Notes: a model not told the origin generated them from the sequence alone. Shown: positions 35,885 to 44,291, counted from the first letter of the stretch. The stretch is DNA of 64,000 nucleotides from Pseudokineococcus lusitanus (GCF_003751265.1 NZ_RJKN01000001.1:310001-374000); one strand, 5' to 3'. Translations and numbers: made by a program.

Positions 35885-36822
35885 GGGCGCGCGGCGAGCG
35901 CCGCGACCCCGACCATGCCCGCGTCGTTGCCGAGGACGGCGGCGTCGATCCGGGCGAGGTCACGGTGCATGGCCGCCGTCAGCGCGCCGGCGAAGGCCTC
36001 GCGCATCGGCTGCAGGAGGAGGTCGCCGGCCTCGCTGACGCCGCCGCCGACGAGCACGAGCCCCGGGTCGAGGACGGCGGCCAGGCTCGCGGCGCCCTCG
36101 CCGAGCCAGCGCCCCAGCGTGGCCACGAGGCGCACCGCCGCGACGTCGCCCTCCTCGGCCGCCTGCGTGACGTGGACGCCCATGACGGCGTCGGGGTCGC
36201 CGCCGGAGAGCTCGAGGAGCCGCGCGGCGGCGACGGGCTCGGTGCGCGCGAGCGCCCGCGCCCAGCGGACGAGCGCCGAGCCGGAGCCGTACTGCTCCCA
36301 GCAGCCGGTCCGGCCGCAGCCGCACTGGTGGCCGTCGGGGACGACGCGCAGGTGGCCGACCTCGGCGGCCATGCCGCCCGTGCCTCGGACCAGCTCGCCG
36401 TCGAGGACGATCCCGCCGCCGAGGCCCGTGCCGACGGTCAGCAGCACCATGTCGCGGCTGCCCTTCCCGCCGCCGTGCGTGAACTCGCCCCAGGCGGCGG
36501 CGTTGGCGTCGTTCTCGACGACGACCGGCAGCCCGACCCGCTTCTCGACCTCCTCGCGCAGCGGCTCGTGCCGCCAGGAGAGGTTGGGCGCGAAGACGAC
36601 GACGGAGCGGGTGGCGTCCACGTACCCCGCGGCCGCGACGCCGACGGCCGTCACGTCGTGCTCGGCCCGCAGCTCGGCGACGGCGTCGGCCACGGCGTCC
36701 TCGATGGCCTCCGGGTCGGTCGCCGGGGTGTCGCGCCGGGTGCGGGCCAGGACCGCGCCGTCGTCGTCGACGACCCCGGCCGCGATCTTGGTCCCGCCGA
36801 TGTCCACGCCGATGGTGCTCAT
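35881..36822 (-). CDS. glkA: ROK-family glucokinase
   Basis: The 313-residue protein is a typical bacterial ROK glucokinase that phosphorylates glucose with ATP (or polyphosphate in some actinobacteria). It starts directly with TIGVDIGGTKIAAGVV and has VENDANAAAWGEF, LTVGTGLGGGIV, EVGHLRVVPDGHQCGCGRTG followed by the CWE zinc/catalytic motif, and VGGGVSEAGDLLL. It is a close paralogue of the downstream ROK kinase. ATG 36822 has GGGAG about 6 nt upstream. It is divergent from the acyl-CoA synthetase gene. Confidence 0.92.
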   Translation of the reverse strand: MSTIGVDIGGTKIAAGVVDDDGAVLARTRRDTPATDPEAIEDAVADAVAELRAEHDVTAVGVAAAGYVDATRSVVVFAPNLSWRHEPLREEVEKRVGLPVVVENDANAAAWGEFTHGGGKGSRDMVLLTVGTGLGGGIVLDGELVRGTGGMAAEVGHLRVVPDGHQCGCGRTGCWEQYGSGSALVRWARALARTEPVAAARLLELSGGDPDAVMGVHVTQAAEEGDVAAVRLVATLGRWLGEGAASLAAVLDPGLVLVGGGVSEAGDLLLQPMREAFAGALTAAMHRDLARIDAAVLGNDAGMVGVAALAARP

Positions 36823-36964
36823 CCGGCTCCCGTCCTCGCCCTCGCCGCCACGCCGGCTGCGGCGGACGGGCTCCGGGCCAGGAGGCTAGCGCCCGCGGGC
36901 CCTCCCGCCGCCGCACGGCCACGCCGGGACGGGCGGGGGCGCCGTCGTCGGGGCGACCCACCCC

Positions 36965-36970
36965 TACGCT
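36965..36970 (+). promoter_or_regulatory. Candidate -10 of the acyl-CoA synthetase gene
   Basis: TACGCT lies 74 nt upstream of the GTG; unlike most promoters here it predicts a leader, consistent with the GAGGAG ribosome binding site. Confidence 0.35.
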
Positions 36971-37044
36971 GGAGGCACCGGCCCGGGGCGGCGCCGGGGC
37001 CGTCGCCGTCGGCCCGACGCCCCGGCGGGTCCGAGGAGACGCCC

Positions 37045-38847
37045 GTGCGCGAGGCCAGCCGACCCCCGCTCGTGGACGCCGACCCCGCGCACCACCTGGC
37101 GCGCCTCGTCGTCGTCAACGCCGACGAGCAGCCCGACGCCGTGTCCTTCCGGCGCCCGGACGGCTCCGGCGGCTGGGCCGACGTCACCGCGGCGCAGTTC
37201 CGCCGCGAGGTCGAGGACGTCGCCGCGGGCCTCGTCGCGGCGGGCGTCGCCGTCGGCGACCGGGTCGGCCTCATGTCCCGCACCCGCTACGAGTGGACGC
37301 TCGTCGACTTCGCGATCTGGACCGCGGGCGCCGTCACGGTGCCGGTCTACGAGACGAGCTCGCGCGAGCAGGTGGCCTGGGTGCTGCAGGACTCCGGCGC
37401 GCGGGTCGTCGTCGCGGAGACGGCGGCGCACGCCGGCCTCGTGTCACGGGCGCGCGCGGAGGGCGACGGCTCGCCGACGTGGACCGTCGACGACGGCGGG
37501 CTCGACGCCCTCCGCGCGCTCGGCGCCGACGTGGACCGCGCCGAGCTCGACCGGCGGCGGGCGTCCCTGCGGGGCTCCTCCCCCGCCACGCTCATCTACA
37601 CGTCGGGCACGACGGGGCGCCCGCGCGGCTGCGTGCTGACCCACGAGGGCTTCCTCCTTCTCGCGGAGAACGCGGTCGCGCTCATGCCGGGGGTCCTGCG
37701 CGGCCAGGACGCCTCGACGCTCCTCTTCCTCCCGCTGGCCCACGTCCTGGGGCGCTTCGTCCAGGTCCTCGCCGTGGCCGCGCGCACGCCGATGGGGCAC
37801 ACGCCGGACCCGAAGCAGCTGGCCGACGACCTCGTGTCCTTCCGCCCGACGTACGTCCTGTCGGTCCCCCGCGTCTTCGAGAAGATCTACAACGGCGCCG
37901 AGGCGAAGGCGGACGCGGCCGGCCGGGGCGACCTCTTCCGCCGGGCGGCCGGCGTGGCCGAGCGCTGGAGCCGGGCGGAGCAGTCCGGCGGCGCGGGCCT
38001 GCTGCTCAAGGCCCAGCACGCGCTCTTCGACCGGCTCGTCTACCGCCGCATCCGCGCGGCCACGGGCGGTCGGCTCGAGTACGCCGTCTCCGGCGGCGCG
38101 CCGCTCGGCGAGCGTCTCGGCCACTTCTTCCGCGGCGTGGGCATCACCGTGCTCGAGGGCTACGGCCTCACCGAGTCGACGGCGCCCACGACGGTCTGCA
38201 CGCCCGACGCGCTGCGCATCGGCACCGTGGGCCGACCGCTGCCGGGCACCTCGGTCCGGGTGGCCGACGACGGCGAGATCCAGCTCCGCGGCGCCCACGT
38301 GACCGCGGGCTACTGGCACGACGACGCGGCCACCGCGGCCGCCACCGTCGACGGCTGGTTCCGCACCGGCGACCTCGGGCACCTCGACGACGACGGCTAC
38401 CTGCGCATCACCGGCCGGTCCAAGGAGATCCTCGTCACCGCGGCCGGCAAGAACGTGGCCCCCGCCGTCCTCGAGGACCGGCTGCGCGCCCACCCGCTCG
38501 TGGGGCAGTGCATGGTCGTCGGCGACGGCCGGCCCTTCGTCGGCGCCCTCGTGACGCTCGACCCGGACATGCTGCCGATCTGGCTGTCCAACCACGGCCT
38601 GCCCGCCGTCGGCCCGGCGGAGGCGTCGGCGCTGCCCGAGGTCGTGGCCGAGGTGCAGCGCGCCGTCGACGCCGCCAACGAGGCCGTGTCCCGCGCCGAG
38701 TCGGTGCGGCGCTTCGTCGTCCTGCCGACCGACCTCACCGAGGAGACGGGGCACCTCACGCCGTCGCTCAAGCTCAAGCGCCAGGCCGTGCTGCGCGACC
38801 ACGCCGACCGCGTCGAGGAGATCTACGCGGCGGCGCCGCCGCGCTGA
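37045..38847 (+). CDS. Long-chain acyl-CoA synthetase, FadD15-like
   Basis: The enzyme activates fatty acids to acyl-CoA through an acyl-adenylate. The 600-residue protein has the P-loop YTSGTTGRPRGC, the A4-type LFLPLAHVLGR region, GYGLTE, the GWFRTGDLG motif with the ribose-binding Asp, and the C-terminal catalytic region with ITGRSKEILVTAAGKNVAP. GTG 37045 is preceded by GAGGAG at 8 nt. It is convergent with the pimB'-like gene; the same pair (fadD15-pimB) is found in mycobacteria, so the product may serve membrane lipid or phosphoinositide mannoside acylation, an inference from context. Confidence 0.94.
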   Translation: MREASRPPLVDADPAHHLARLVVVNADEQPDAVSFRRPDGSGGWADVTAAQFRREVEDVAAGLVAAGVAVGDRVGLMSRTRYEWTLVDFAIWTAGAVTVPVYETSSREQVAWVLQDSGARVVVAETAAHAGLVSRARAEGDGSPTWTVDDGGLDALRALGADVDRAELDRRRASLRGSSPATLIYTSGTTGRPRGCVLTHEGFLLLAENAVALMPGVLRGQDASTLLFLPLAHVLGRFVQVLAVAARTPMGHTPDPKQLADDLVSFRPTYVLSVPRVFEKIYNGAEAKADAAGRGDLFRRAAGVAERWSRAEQSGGAGLLLKAQHALFDRLVYRRIRAATGGRLEYAVSGGAPLGERLGHFFRGVGITVLEGYGLTESTAPTTVCTPDALRIGTVGRPLPGTSVRVADDGEIQLRGAHVTAGYWHDDAATAAATVDGWFRTGDLGHLDDDGYLRITGRSKEILVTAAGKNVAPAVLEDRLRAHPLVGQCMVVGDGRPFVGALVTLDPDMLPIWLSNHGLPAVGPAEASALPEVVAEVQRAVDAANEAVSRAESVRRFVVLPTDLTEETGHLTPSLKLKRQAVLRDHADRVEEIYAAAPPR

Positions 38848-38890
38848 CCGCCCCGGGGCCCGCCGGCGGGGACCTGGCCGGCCGGCGTCG

Positions 38891-40084
38891 TCAGGGCCCG
38901 AGCCGGAGGGCCGGGTCCGCGGCGACGGGCAGCGGCACCGCCGGGTCGAGCAGCCCCCGGAGGCGCGCCACCTGCCCGTCCCAGGACCACGTCGAGGCCA
39001 CCCACTCCCGGCCCGCCGCGCCCATGGCCCGCGCACGGGCGCGGTCCCGCAGCAGGGCGGCCACCGCGGCGGCGACGGCGGCCACGTCGCGCCCGTCCAC
39101 GACGAGCCCGGTGCGCCCCTCGAGGACCGCGTCCGGGGCGCCGCCGGAGCGCCCTCCCACGACGGCGAGCCCGGTCGCGGCCGCCTCGAGGTAGCAGATG
39201 CCCAGGGCCTCCGGCTCGAGGCCGAGGAGCCGGGTGCGCGTCGGCATGGCGAAGACGTCGCCGGCGGCGTAGTGCTCCGGCGTGCGGTCCCAGCCGACCC
39301 GCCCGGCCATGACGACGGCATCCGCGACGCCGAGGCGGCGGGCCAGCCGCTCGACGCGCCGCCGGGCGGGGCCGTCGCCGACGACGAGGAGCACCGCGTC
39401 GGGCACCTGCGCCAGGACGGCGGGCAGGGCCCGGACGAGGACGTCCTGGCCCTTGCGGGCGACGAGGCGCGAGACGCAGACGACGACGGGCCGGTCGCCC
39501 AGCCCGTGGGCGCGGCGGACGGCGCCGTCGCCGGCCCCGGGCCGGAAGCGCGTGGCGTCGACCCCCGGCACGAGGCGCTGGAGCCGCTCGCGGGCGGCGG
39601 GCGCGAGGGGGCGGGCGATGCGCCCCGCGCACCACGGCCCGAGGGCGGTGACGACGTCGACGCGCCGGCCGATCGCCCGCAGCGCCGTCCGGGCGCCCGG
39701 CAGGGAGGACCACCAGACCTCGTGGCCGTGCGTCGTCGCGACGAGGCGGCGCACCCCGGCCCGGCGGAGCGCGGGCGCCATGAGGGCCAGCGGCGCGGCG
39801 GCGCCGAACCAGACGCGGTCGCAGCCGTGCTCGCGCGCCGTCGCGACGACGCGGCGCACGACCGCGGGCGTCGGCACGAGCAGGCGGGCCGGGTCGCGGA
39901 CGACGGGGAAGGGCAGGGCCGCGTCGTGCGCCGCGTCGCCCGGCTGGCGGGCGGTGTGGACGACGACCTCGTCGGCCGGCAGCCGGGTCGCGACGGCGAG
40001 GACGAAGGACTCGATGCCGCCCGTGCGCGGCGGGAAGTCGTTGGTGACGACGAGCGTCCGGCCACCACGGGGGGACGGCGCCAC
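38891..40084 (-). CDS. GDP-mannose-dependent GT4 glycosyltransferase, PimB'-like
   Basis: PimB' adds the second mannose to phosphatidylinositol mannoside on the inner face of the membrane. The 397-residue GT4 protein has the characteristic start TLVVTNDFPPRTGGIESF, the VVCVSRLVARKGQDVL strand, VVGDGPARRRVERLA, and the nucleotide-sugar site LGLEPEALGICYLEAAATGL with its EX7E motif. GTG 40084 is 1 nt after the stop of the HExxH protein gene, so it is likely part of an operon running from 41763. It is convergent with the fadD15-like gene. Confidence 0.88.
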   Translation of the reverse strand: MAPSPRGGRTLVVTNDFPPRTGGIESFVLAVATRLPADEVVVHTARQPGDAAHDAALPFPVVRDPARLLVPTPAVVRRVVATAREHGCDRVWFGAAAPLALMAPALRRAGVRRLVATTHGHEVWWSSLPGARTALRAIGRRVDVVTALGPWCAGRIARPLAPAARERLQRLVPGVDATRFRPGAGDGAVRRAHGLGDRPVVVCVSRLVARKGQDVLVRALPAVLAQVPDAVLLVVGDGPARRRVERLARRLGVADAVVMAGRVGWDRTPEHYAAGDVFAMPTRTRLLGLEPEALGICYLEAAATGLAVVGGRSGGAPDAVLEGRTGLVVDGRDVAAVAAAVAALLRDRARARAMGAAGREWVASTWSWDGQVARLRGLLDPAVPLPVAADPALRLGP

Positions 40085-40085
40085 G

Positions 40086-41516
40086 TCAGGCCGTCCCCGC
40101 GAGCGCGACGACGTCGTCTCGCCACTGCTGCTCGAGCACGGCCAGGTCCACGCCGAGCACCTGCGGGACGGCCTGCTCGGGCGGGACGGGCGCCGCGCCG
40201 GGCACGACCTCGCCGGCCACCTCGGCCGGGGCCCGCCCGGTCGTGGCGCGGACGAGCTCCAGCAGGGCCGGGCGCCCGTACCGCTGCTCCACCGTCCGGG
40301 CCGCGAGGTAGGCGGCGCCGTAGGCCGGCGCGACGTCGCCGCGCGTCGCGTCGAAGGCCTCGGGGGCGGGGAGGGACGCCGGCGGCCCGTCGCGGCGGAC
40401 CGCGTCGAGGAGGTCGGCGGCCACGGCCTCGGGCGGCAGCGCCTCCTCGCCCTCGCCGGGGGCGTAGCCCACGAGGTCGGCGAAGCCCTCGGACAGCCAG
40501 AGCGGCGGGTCCGCGGCGGCGCCGGCGCGGACGGCCACGTGCGTCGTCTCGTGCGTGAGGACGACCGTGCGGCCGCGCTCCTCCAGCCGGGCCAGGCCGG
40601 AGGGGTTGACGAGCACGCGGTCGACGGCCCCCTCCGCGCCCGCGGCACCGGAGCCGCGCTCGGCGCCGACGGTGAGGGCCGCGAGCTGGTCGAGCCCGGC
40701 CGTGCCGTCGCGCCCGAGCACGCGGGCGAGCTGCTGCTCGTCGGCGGGGACGACCAGCACGGTCCGCCGGGGCCACGACGTCCCCCAGACGGCGTCGACC
40801 CGGCGGGCCGCGACGTCGCCCAGCGCCCCCTGCTCCTCGAGCACCGCCCGCGGGGCGGTGCCGACGACGACCGTCCGCTCGGTCTGCACGACGTCGACGA
40901 CGCCGAGGTCCCACAGGTCGGCGCGCGTGGGGCCGTCGTCGTCCGCGGTGAGGAGCCACGCGCCGTCGCGGCGGACGACGGTGAGGGACTGCTCCCGCTG
41001 CTGGTCCACGGGGTCGACGCCCGCCACCCGGTAGGACAGGAGCACGTCGGCCACCCAGGCGTCCGGCCCCAGCTCGGCGAGCCGGCCGGCCCCGAGCGGG
41101 GCGCCCTCGCCCCGCACCTCGTAGGACCAGCGCTCGAGCGGCACCCGCGCGAGCCCGGTGGCCGTGGCCTCCTGGCGCGCCCGGAAGTCGGGGGCGGCCG
41201 GGTCCGCCGTCCCGACGACGCCGGCGACGTCGCCCGCCAGCACCGCGGCGGCACGGCGGTCGAGCAGCTCCTGCAGCGCGGCCTCCCGGGCCTCCGCGGC
41301 GGGCACCGCCGACGCGGTCGGCGACGGCGACGGGTCGGGTGCGCCGACGTCGGGCCCGTCCGCCGCCCGGGGCACGAGCAGGGCCGCGGCCACGCCGAGG
41401 ACGACGACGAGGGCGCCGACGAGGAACAGGGCGGACCGGCCGGGGCGCCGCCGCCGGCCGGCGGGCCGGGCGGCGCCCGCGTCAGCCCGCCCTGGTCGCC
41501 CGTCCACGCCGGGCAT
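40086..41516 (-). CDS. Membrane-anchored gluzincin-like HExxH protein
   Basis: No named family is certain. The 476-residue protein has a basic cytoplasmic N-terminus, one membrane helix (about residues 29-49), a Ser/Pro-rich stalk, and a large extracytoplasmic domain. The latter contains HETTH (His322, Glu323, His326) and, 17 residues on, LSEGFADLVG with Glu343, the zinc site arrangement of gluzincin metallopeptidases of the M1/M61-like type. ATG 41516 overlaps the upstream small gene by 35 nt; TACGAT just before it could also be a weak internal -10. It is translated upstream of pimB' with a 1-nt gap. The substrate may be envelope proteins. Confidence 0.8.
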   Translation of the reverse strand: MPGVDGRPGRADAGAARPAGRRRRPGRSALFLVGALVVVLGVAAALLVPRAADGPDVGAPDPSPSPTASAVPAAEAREAALQELLDRRAAAVLAGDVAGVVGTADPAAPDFRARQEATATGLARVPLERWSYEVRGEGAPLGAGRLAELGPDAWVADVLLSYRVAGVDPVDQQREQSLTVVRRDGAWLLTADDDGPTRADLWDLGVVDVVQTERTVVVGTAPRAVLEEQGALGDVAARRVDAVWGTSWPRRTVLVVPADEQQLARVLGRDGTAGLDQLAALTVGAERGSGAAGAEGAVDRVLVNPSGLARLEERGRTVVLTHETTHVAVRAGAAADPPLWLSEGFADLVGYAPGEGEEALPPEAVAADLLDAVRRDGPPASLPAPEAFDATRGDVAPAYGAAYLAARTVEQRYGRPALLELVRATTGRAPAEVAGEVVPGAAPVPPEQAVPQVLGVDLAVLEQQWRDDVVALAGTA

Positions 41517-41763
41517 CGTAGGAGCCGCCGGCCGGCGGCCCGTCCGCCGCGGGCGGGCCGACGGGCACGAGCCGCAGCGGCGGGACCAGGCCCGAGCCCG
41601 CCAGCACGGCGATGGCCGCGCGCTCGGCCTCGTCGAGGTCCTCGGCGGGCCGCGGGCCCGCCGGCTCGTCCCGGCGGACCGCCGGCATGCCCAAGAGCAC
41701 GCTGACGACGCAGTCGGAGCAGGCCGGGCCACGCACCGCGCAGCCGTCGCAGTCGACGATCAC
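41482..41763 (-). CDS. Small CxxC-x6-CxxC protein, conserved actinobacterial hypothetical
   Basis: The 93-residue protein begins VIVDCDGCAVRGPACSDC, giving two CxxC pairs (Cys5, Cys8, Cys15, Cys18) that look like a zinc-ribbon or small metal site, followed by VVSVLLGMP, an acidic helix (EDLDEAERAAIAVLAGSGLV) and a basic disordered tail. I recognise the start as a conserved pattern of unannotated actinobacterial proteins, but no function is known. GTG 41763 has GGGGAG 7 nt upstream. Its promoter carries a RecA-NDp/PafBC-type motif (41812-41834), so it is probably induced by DNA damage. It overlaps the HExxH protein gene. Confidence 0.82.
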   Translation of the reverse strand: MIVDCDGCAVRGPACSDCVVSVLLGMPAVRRDEPAGPRPAEDLDEAERAAIAVLAGSGLVPPLRLVPVGPPAADGPPAGGSYDARRGRATRAG

Positions 41764-41811
41764 AGCAACTCCCCTCGCTCGGCGGCCGGGGGACCCCGAC
41801 CGACGCGACGG

Positions 41812-41834
41812 ACGCTAGGGAGGGGCACCGACAA
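41812..41834 (-). promoter_or_regulatory. RecA-NDp/PafBC-type DNA-damage promoter of the CxxC protein operon
   Basis: The minus strand reads TTGTCGGTG, 8 nt, TAGCGT. This is a perfect match to the published consensus TTGTCRGTG-N8-TANNNT. The predicted leader is about 40 nt and contains the ribosome binding site. Confidence 0.82.
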
Positions 41835-41942
41835 CGCCCCCGCCGCGCCGCCCCGGGGTCCGCGTCGACGGCCCGGCGCGGGCGGGCCCCGTCGACCGGC
41901 CGCCGCGCCCGCCACCCGGTCGGCGGGCGCGGCGGCCGGTCG

Positions 41943-41965
41943 CTGTCGGGGGGCCCGCCTACGGT
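41943..41965 (+). promoter_or_regulatory. Partial RecA-NDp-like promoter of the DEDD/GIY-YIG gene
   Basis: CTGTCGGGG, 8 nt, TACGGT: seven of nine positions of the upstream element agree with TTGTCRGTG, with exact spacing to the -10. TACGGT ends 7 nt before the ATG at 41973. Confidence 0.5.
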
Positions 41966-41972
41966 CCCCCGC

Positions 41973-44012
41973 ATGCCCGTCGCCCTGCCCCGCACCCCGC
42001 CGGCCGCGCCCCCGCCGGCGCCCGGCGCCCCCCGGGCGCCGCGGGTCCCCGTCCAGACGTCGCTCGACGACCTGGGGACGCCCCTGCACGAGGTGACGTT
42101 CGTCGTCGTCGACCTCGAGACGACGGGCGGCTCGTCGCGCACGTGCGCCATCACGGAGATCGGCGCGGTGAAGGTGCGGGGCGGCGAGGTGCTCGGCGAG
42201 ATGTCGACGCTCGTGGACCCGGGCGGCCCCGTCCCGCCGCTCATCACGGTGCTCACGGGCATCACCGACGCCATGCTCACCGCGGCCCCGCGCGTCGAGG
42301 AGGTGCTCCCGGCCTTCTGGGAGTTCGTCGGCGACGCCGTCCTCGTCGCGCACAACGCCCCCTTCGACACGGGCTTCCTCCGGGCCGCGGGCGCCCGCGC
42401 CGGACGCCGCTGGCCGGGCAACGAGGTCGTCGACACGGTGCCGCTCGCCCGGGCCGTCCTGGCCCGCGACGAGGTCCGCAACCACAAGCTGGCCACGCTC
42501 GCCGAGCACCTCGGCGCCACGACGACCCCGACGCACCGCGCCCTCGACGACGCGCGCGCCACGGTGGACGTCCTCCACGGCCTCCTGGGCCGGCTCGGCG
42601 GCGTGGGCGTCCGGACGCTCGAGGACCTCCGCGAGCAGCAGCGCGCCGGCACGCGGGTCTCCCCCGCGCGGCGCGCCCGCCGCCACCTCGCCGAGGGCCT
42701 GCCCGACGCGCCGGGGGTCTACCTCTTCGTCGACGCGCTCGGCGAGGTCCTCTACGTCGGCACGTCCCGCTGCATCCGGCGCCGGGTCCGCAGCTACTTC
42801 ACGTCCTCCGAGACCCGCGCGCGCATGGAGCAGATGCTCGCGCGCGCCGCCCGGGTGGTCCCCGTGGTCTGCCCGACGCCGCTCGAGGCCGCCGTCCGCG
42901 AGCTGCGCCTCATCGCCGAGCACCGGCCCGCCTACAACCGCCGCTCGACGCGGCCGGAGCGGACCCGCTGGCTCAAGCTCACCGACGAGGCCTTCCCCCG
43001 GCTGTCCGTCGTCCGACGGGTGGCCGAGGACGGCGCCACCTACCTCGGTCCCGTCCGCGGCGCGGCGGCGGCCGCGCTGGCGGTCGAGGCCCTGCAGGAG
43101 GCGCACGCCCTGCGCCGCTGCGCGGGGCGGCTGCCCGCCCGGCCGTCCCCGTCGGCGTCGGCGTGCGCCCTGGCGGCGCTCGGGCGGTGCGGGGCCCCCT
43201 GCACCGGGGCCCAGGACCGCGAGGGCTACTCCGTGGTGGTCGAGGCGGCGCGGGCCTCGATGCTCGACGACCCCCGTGCGGTCGTCGAGGCGGGCCTGCG
43301 CCGGGCGGGCGAGGCCGCGGCCGCCGAGCGCTTCGAGGAGGCCGCCGCCCACCGGGACCGGCTGCTGGCCTACCTCGCCGCCGCCGGCGCGCGGCAGCGG
43401 CTCGCCCCCCTGGCCGCGGCGCCCGAGCTCGTCGCCGCCCGTCGCCGTCCGCCGGAGGACGGGGGCGGCTGGGAGCTCGTCCTCGTCCGCCACGGACGGC
43501 TGGCGGGCACGGCGGTCGCGCCGGCCGGCACCGACCCGATGGTCGTCGTGGCGTCCCTGCGGCAGGCCGGCGAGGTCGTCGGCGCGCCGGCCGGACCGGC
43601 GCCGGCCGCCCTCGTCGAGGAGACCGAGCTCGTGGCGCGCTGGCTCGAGCAGGAGGGCGTGCGCCTCGTCGAGCTCGACGGCGTGTGGGCCAGCCCGCTG
43701 CACGGGGCCGCCGGCGCCGCGGGGCGCCTCCGGCTCCCCCTCCCCCCGGTGGAGGAGCTCGCGGCCGTGGCCGAGGAGGCGGCGGGCGCCGACGCGGTCG
43801 TCGCCTGGCCGGCCGAGGAGGCCCGGGGCGTGCCGGACGAGGAGGACCCAGAGGAGGACGCCGACGCGACCGGCGCACCCGTCCCCCCGGGGCCGGGTGC
43901 CGTCGCGCCGGCGGCGCACCCGCCGGCGGCCGCGGCCCGCTCGACGCCGACGGCCCCGCGCGCCACCCTGGGCGCGCCCCTCACCGCCGAGACCGCCGGA
44001 GCGCGTCCGTGA
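41973..44012 (+). CDS. DEDD exonuclease / GIY-YIG endonuclease fusion with UVR-like motif
   Basis: The 679-residue protein joins a DnaQ-type 3'-5' exonuclease to a UvrC-like N-terminal nuclease. Residues 40-205 hold the DEDDh set: VVVDLETTG (Asp47, Glu49), VAHNAPFDTGFL and HRALDDARAT. Residues 245-330 hold GIY-YIG: APGVYLFVDALGEVLYVGTS, RRVRSYF. A Cys-containing region (ALGRCGAPCTG) and a UvrB-contact-like UVR motif (RFEEAAAHRDRL, near 450-463) follow. The UvrC C-terminal endonuclease and HhH domains are missing. The last 70 residues are Ala/Pro-rich. This matches the architecture of mycobacterial Rv2191. ATG 41973 is leaderless after TACGGT. Confidence 0.93.
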   Translation: MPVALPRTPPAAPPPAPGAPRAPRVPVQTSLDDLGTPLHEVTFVVVDLETTGGSSRTCAITEIGAVKVRGGEVLGEMSTLVDPGGPVPPLITVLTGITDAMLTAAPRVEEVLPAFWEFVGDAVLVAHNAPFDTGFLRAAGARAGRRWPGNEVVDTVPLARAVLARDEVRNHKLATLAEHLGATTTPTHRALDDARATVDVLHGLLGRLGGVGVRTLEDLREQQRAGTRVSPARRARRHLAEGLPDAPGVYLFVDALGEVLYVGTSRCIRRRVRSYFTSSETRARMEQMLARAARVVPVVCPTPLEAAVRELRLIAEHRPAYNRRSTRPERTRWLKLTDEAFPRLSVVRRVAEDGATYLGPVRGAAAAALAVEALQEAHALRRCAGRLPARPSPSASACALAALGRCGAPCTGAQDREGYSVVVEAARASMLDDPRAVVEAGLRRAGEAAAAERFEEAAAHRDRLLAYLAAAGARQRLAPLAAAPELVAARRRPPEDGGGWELVLVRHGRLAGTAVAPAGTDPMVVVASLRQAGEVVGAPAGPAPAALVEETELVARWLEQEGVRLVELDGVWASPLHGAAGAAGRLRLPLPPVEELAAVAEEAAGADAVVAWPAEEARGVPDEEDPEEDADATGAPVPPGPGAVAPAAHPPAAAARSTPTAPRATLGAPLTAETAGARP

Positions 44013-44290
44013 TCACCGCCATCGTCCTCGTCGACACCGAGGCCGCCCTCATCCCCGAGGCGGCCGCCGCCATCGCCGACCTGCCCGACGTCACGGAGGT
44101 CTACTCCGTGACGGGCGACGTCGACCTCGTCGCCGTCGTGCGGGCCCGCCGCCACGAGGACCTGGCCGACGCGGTCGCCGACCGCATCAGCAAGGTGCCC
44201 GGCGTCGTGCGCACGCGCACGCACATCGCCTTCCGCACCTACTCGCGGCACGACCTCGAGCAGGCCTTCGACCTGGGTCTCGAGGGCTGA
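44009..44290 (+). CDS. Stand-alone Lrp/AsnC ligand-binding (RAM) domain protein
   Basis: The 93-residue protein is an Lrp/AsnC effector domain without the DNA-binding helix-turn-helix: [40 protein letters not shown], and a C-terminal [20 protein letters not shown] domains form dimers and higher rings and bind amino acids. GTG 44009 overlaps the DEDD/GIY-YIG stop (GTGA), so it is translationally coupled to the nuclease; it is convergent with trpD. Similar genes lie beside trpD in many actinobacteria, so a link to tryptophan or amino-acid sensing is possible but unproven. Confidence 0.9.
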   Translation: MITAIVLVDTEAALIPEAAAAIADLPDVTEVYSVTGDVDLVAVVRARRHEDLADAVADRISKVPGVVRTRTHIAFRTYSRHDLEQAFDLGLEG

Positions 44291-44291
44291 G

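Noticed and set aside
37045-37047. Leaderless start for the acyl-CoA synthetase.
   Set aside because: The GTG has GAGGAG at 8 nt and no TANNNT within 12 nt, so a leadered start is more likely.
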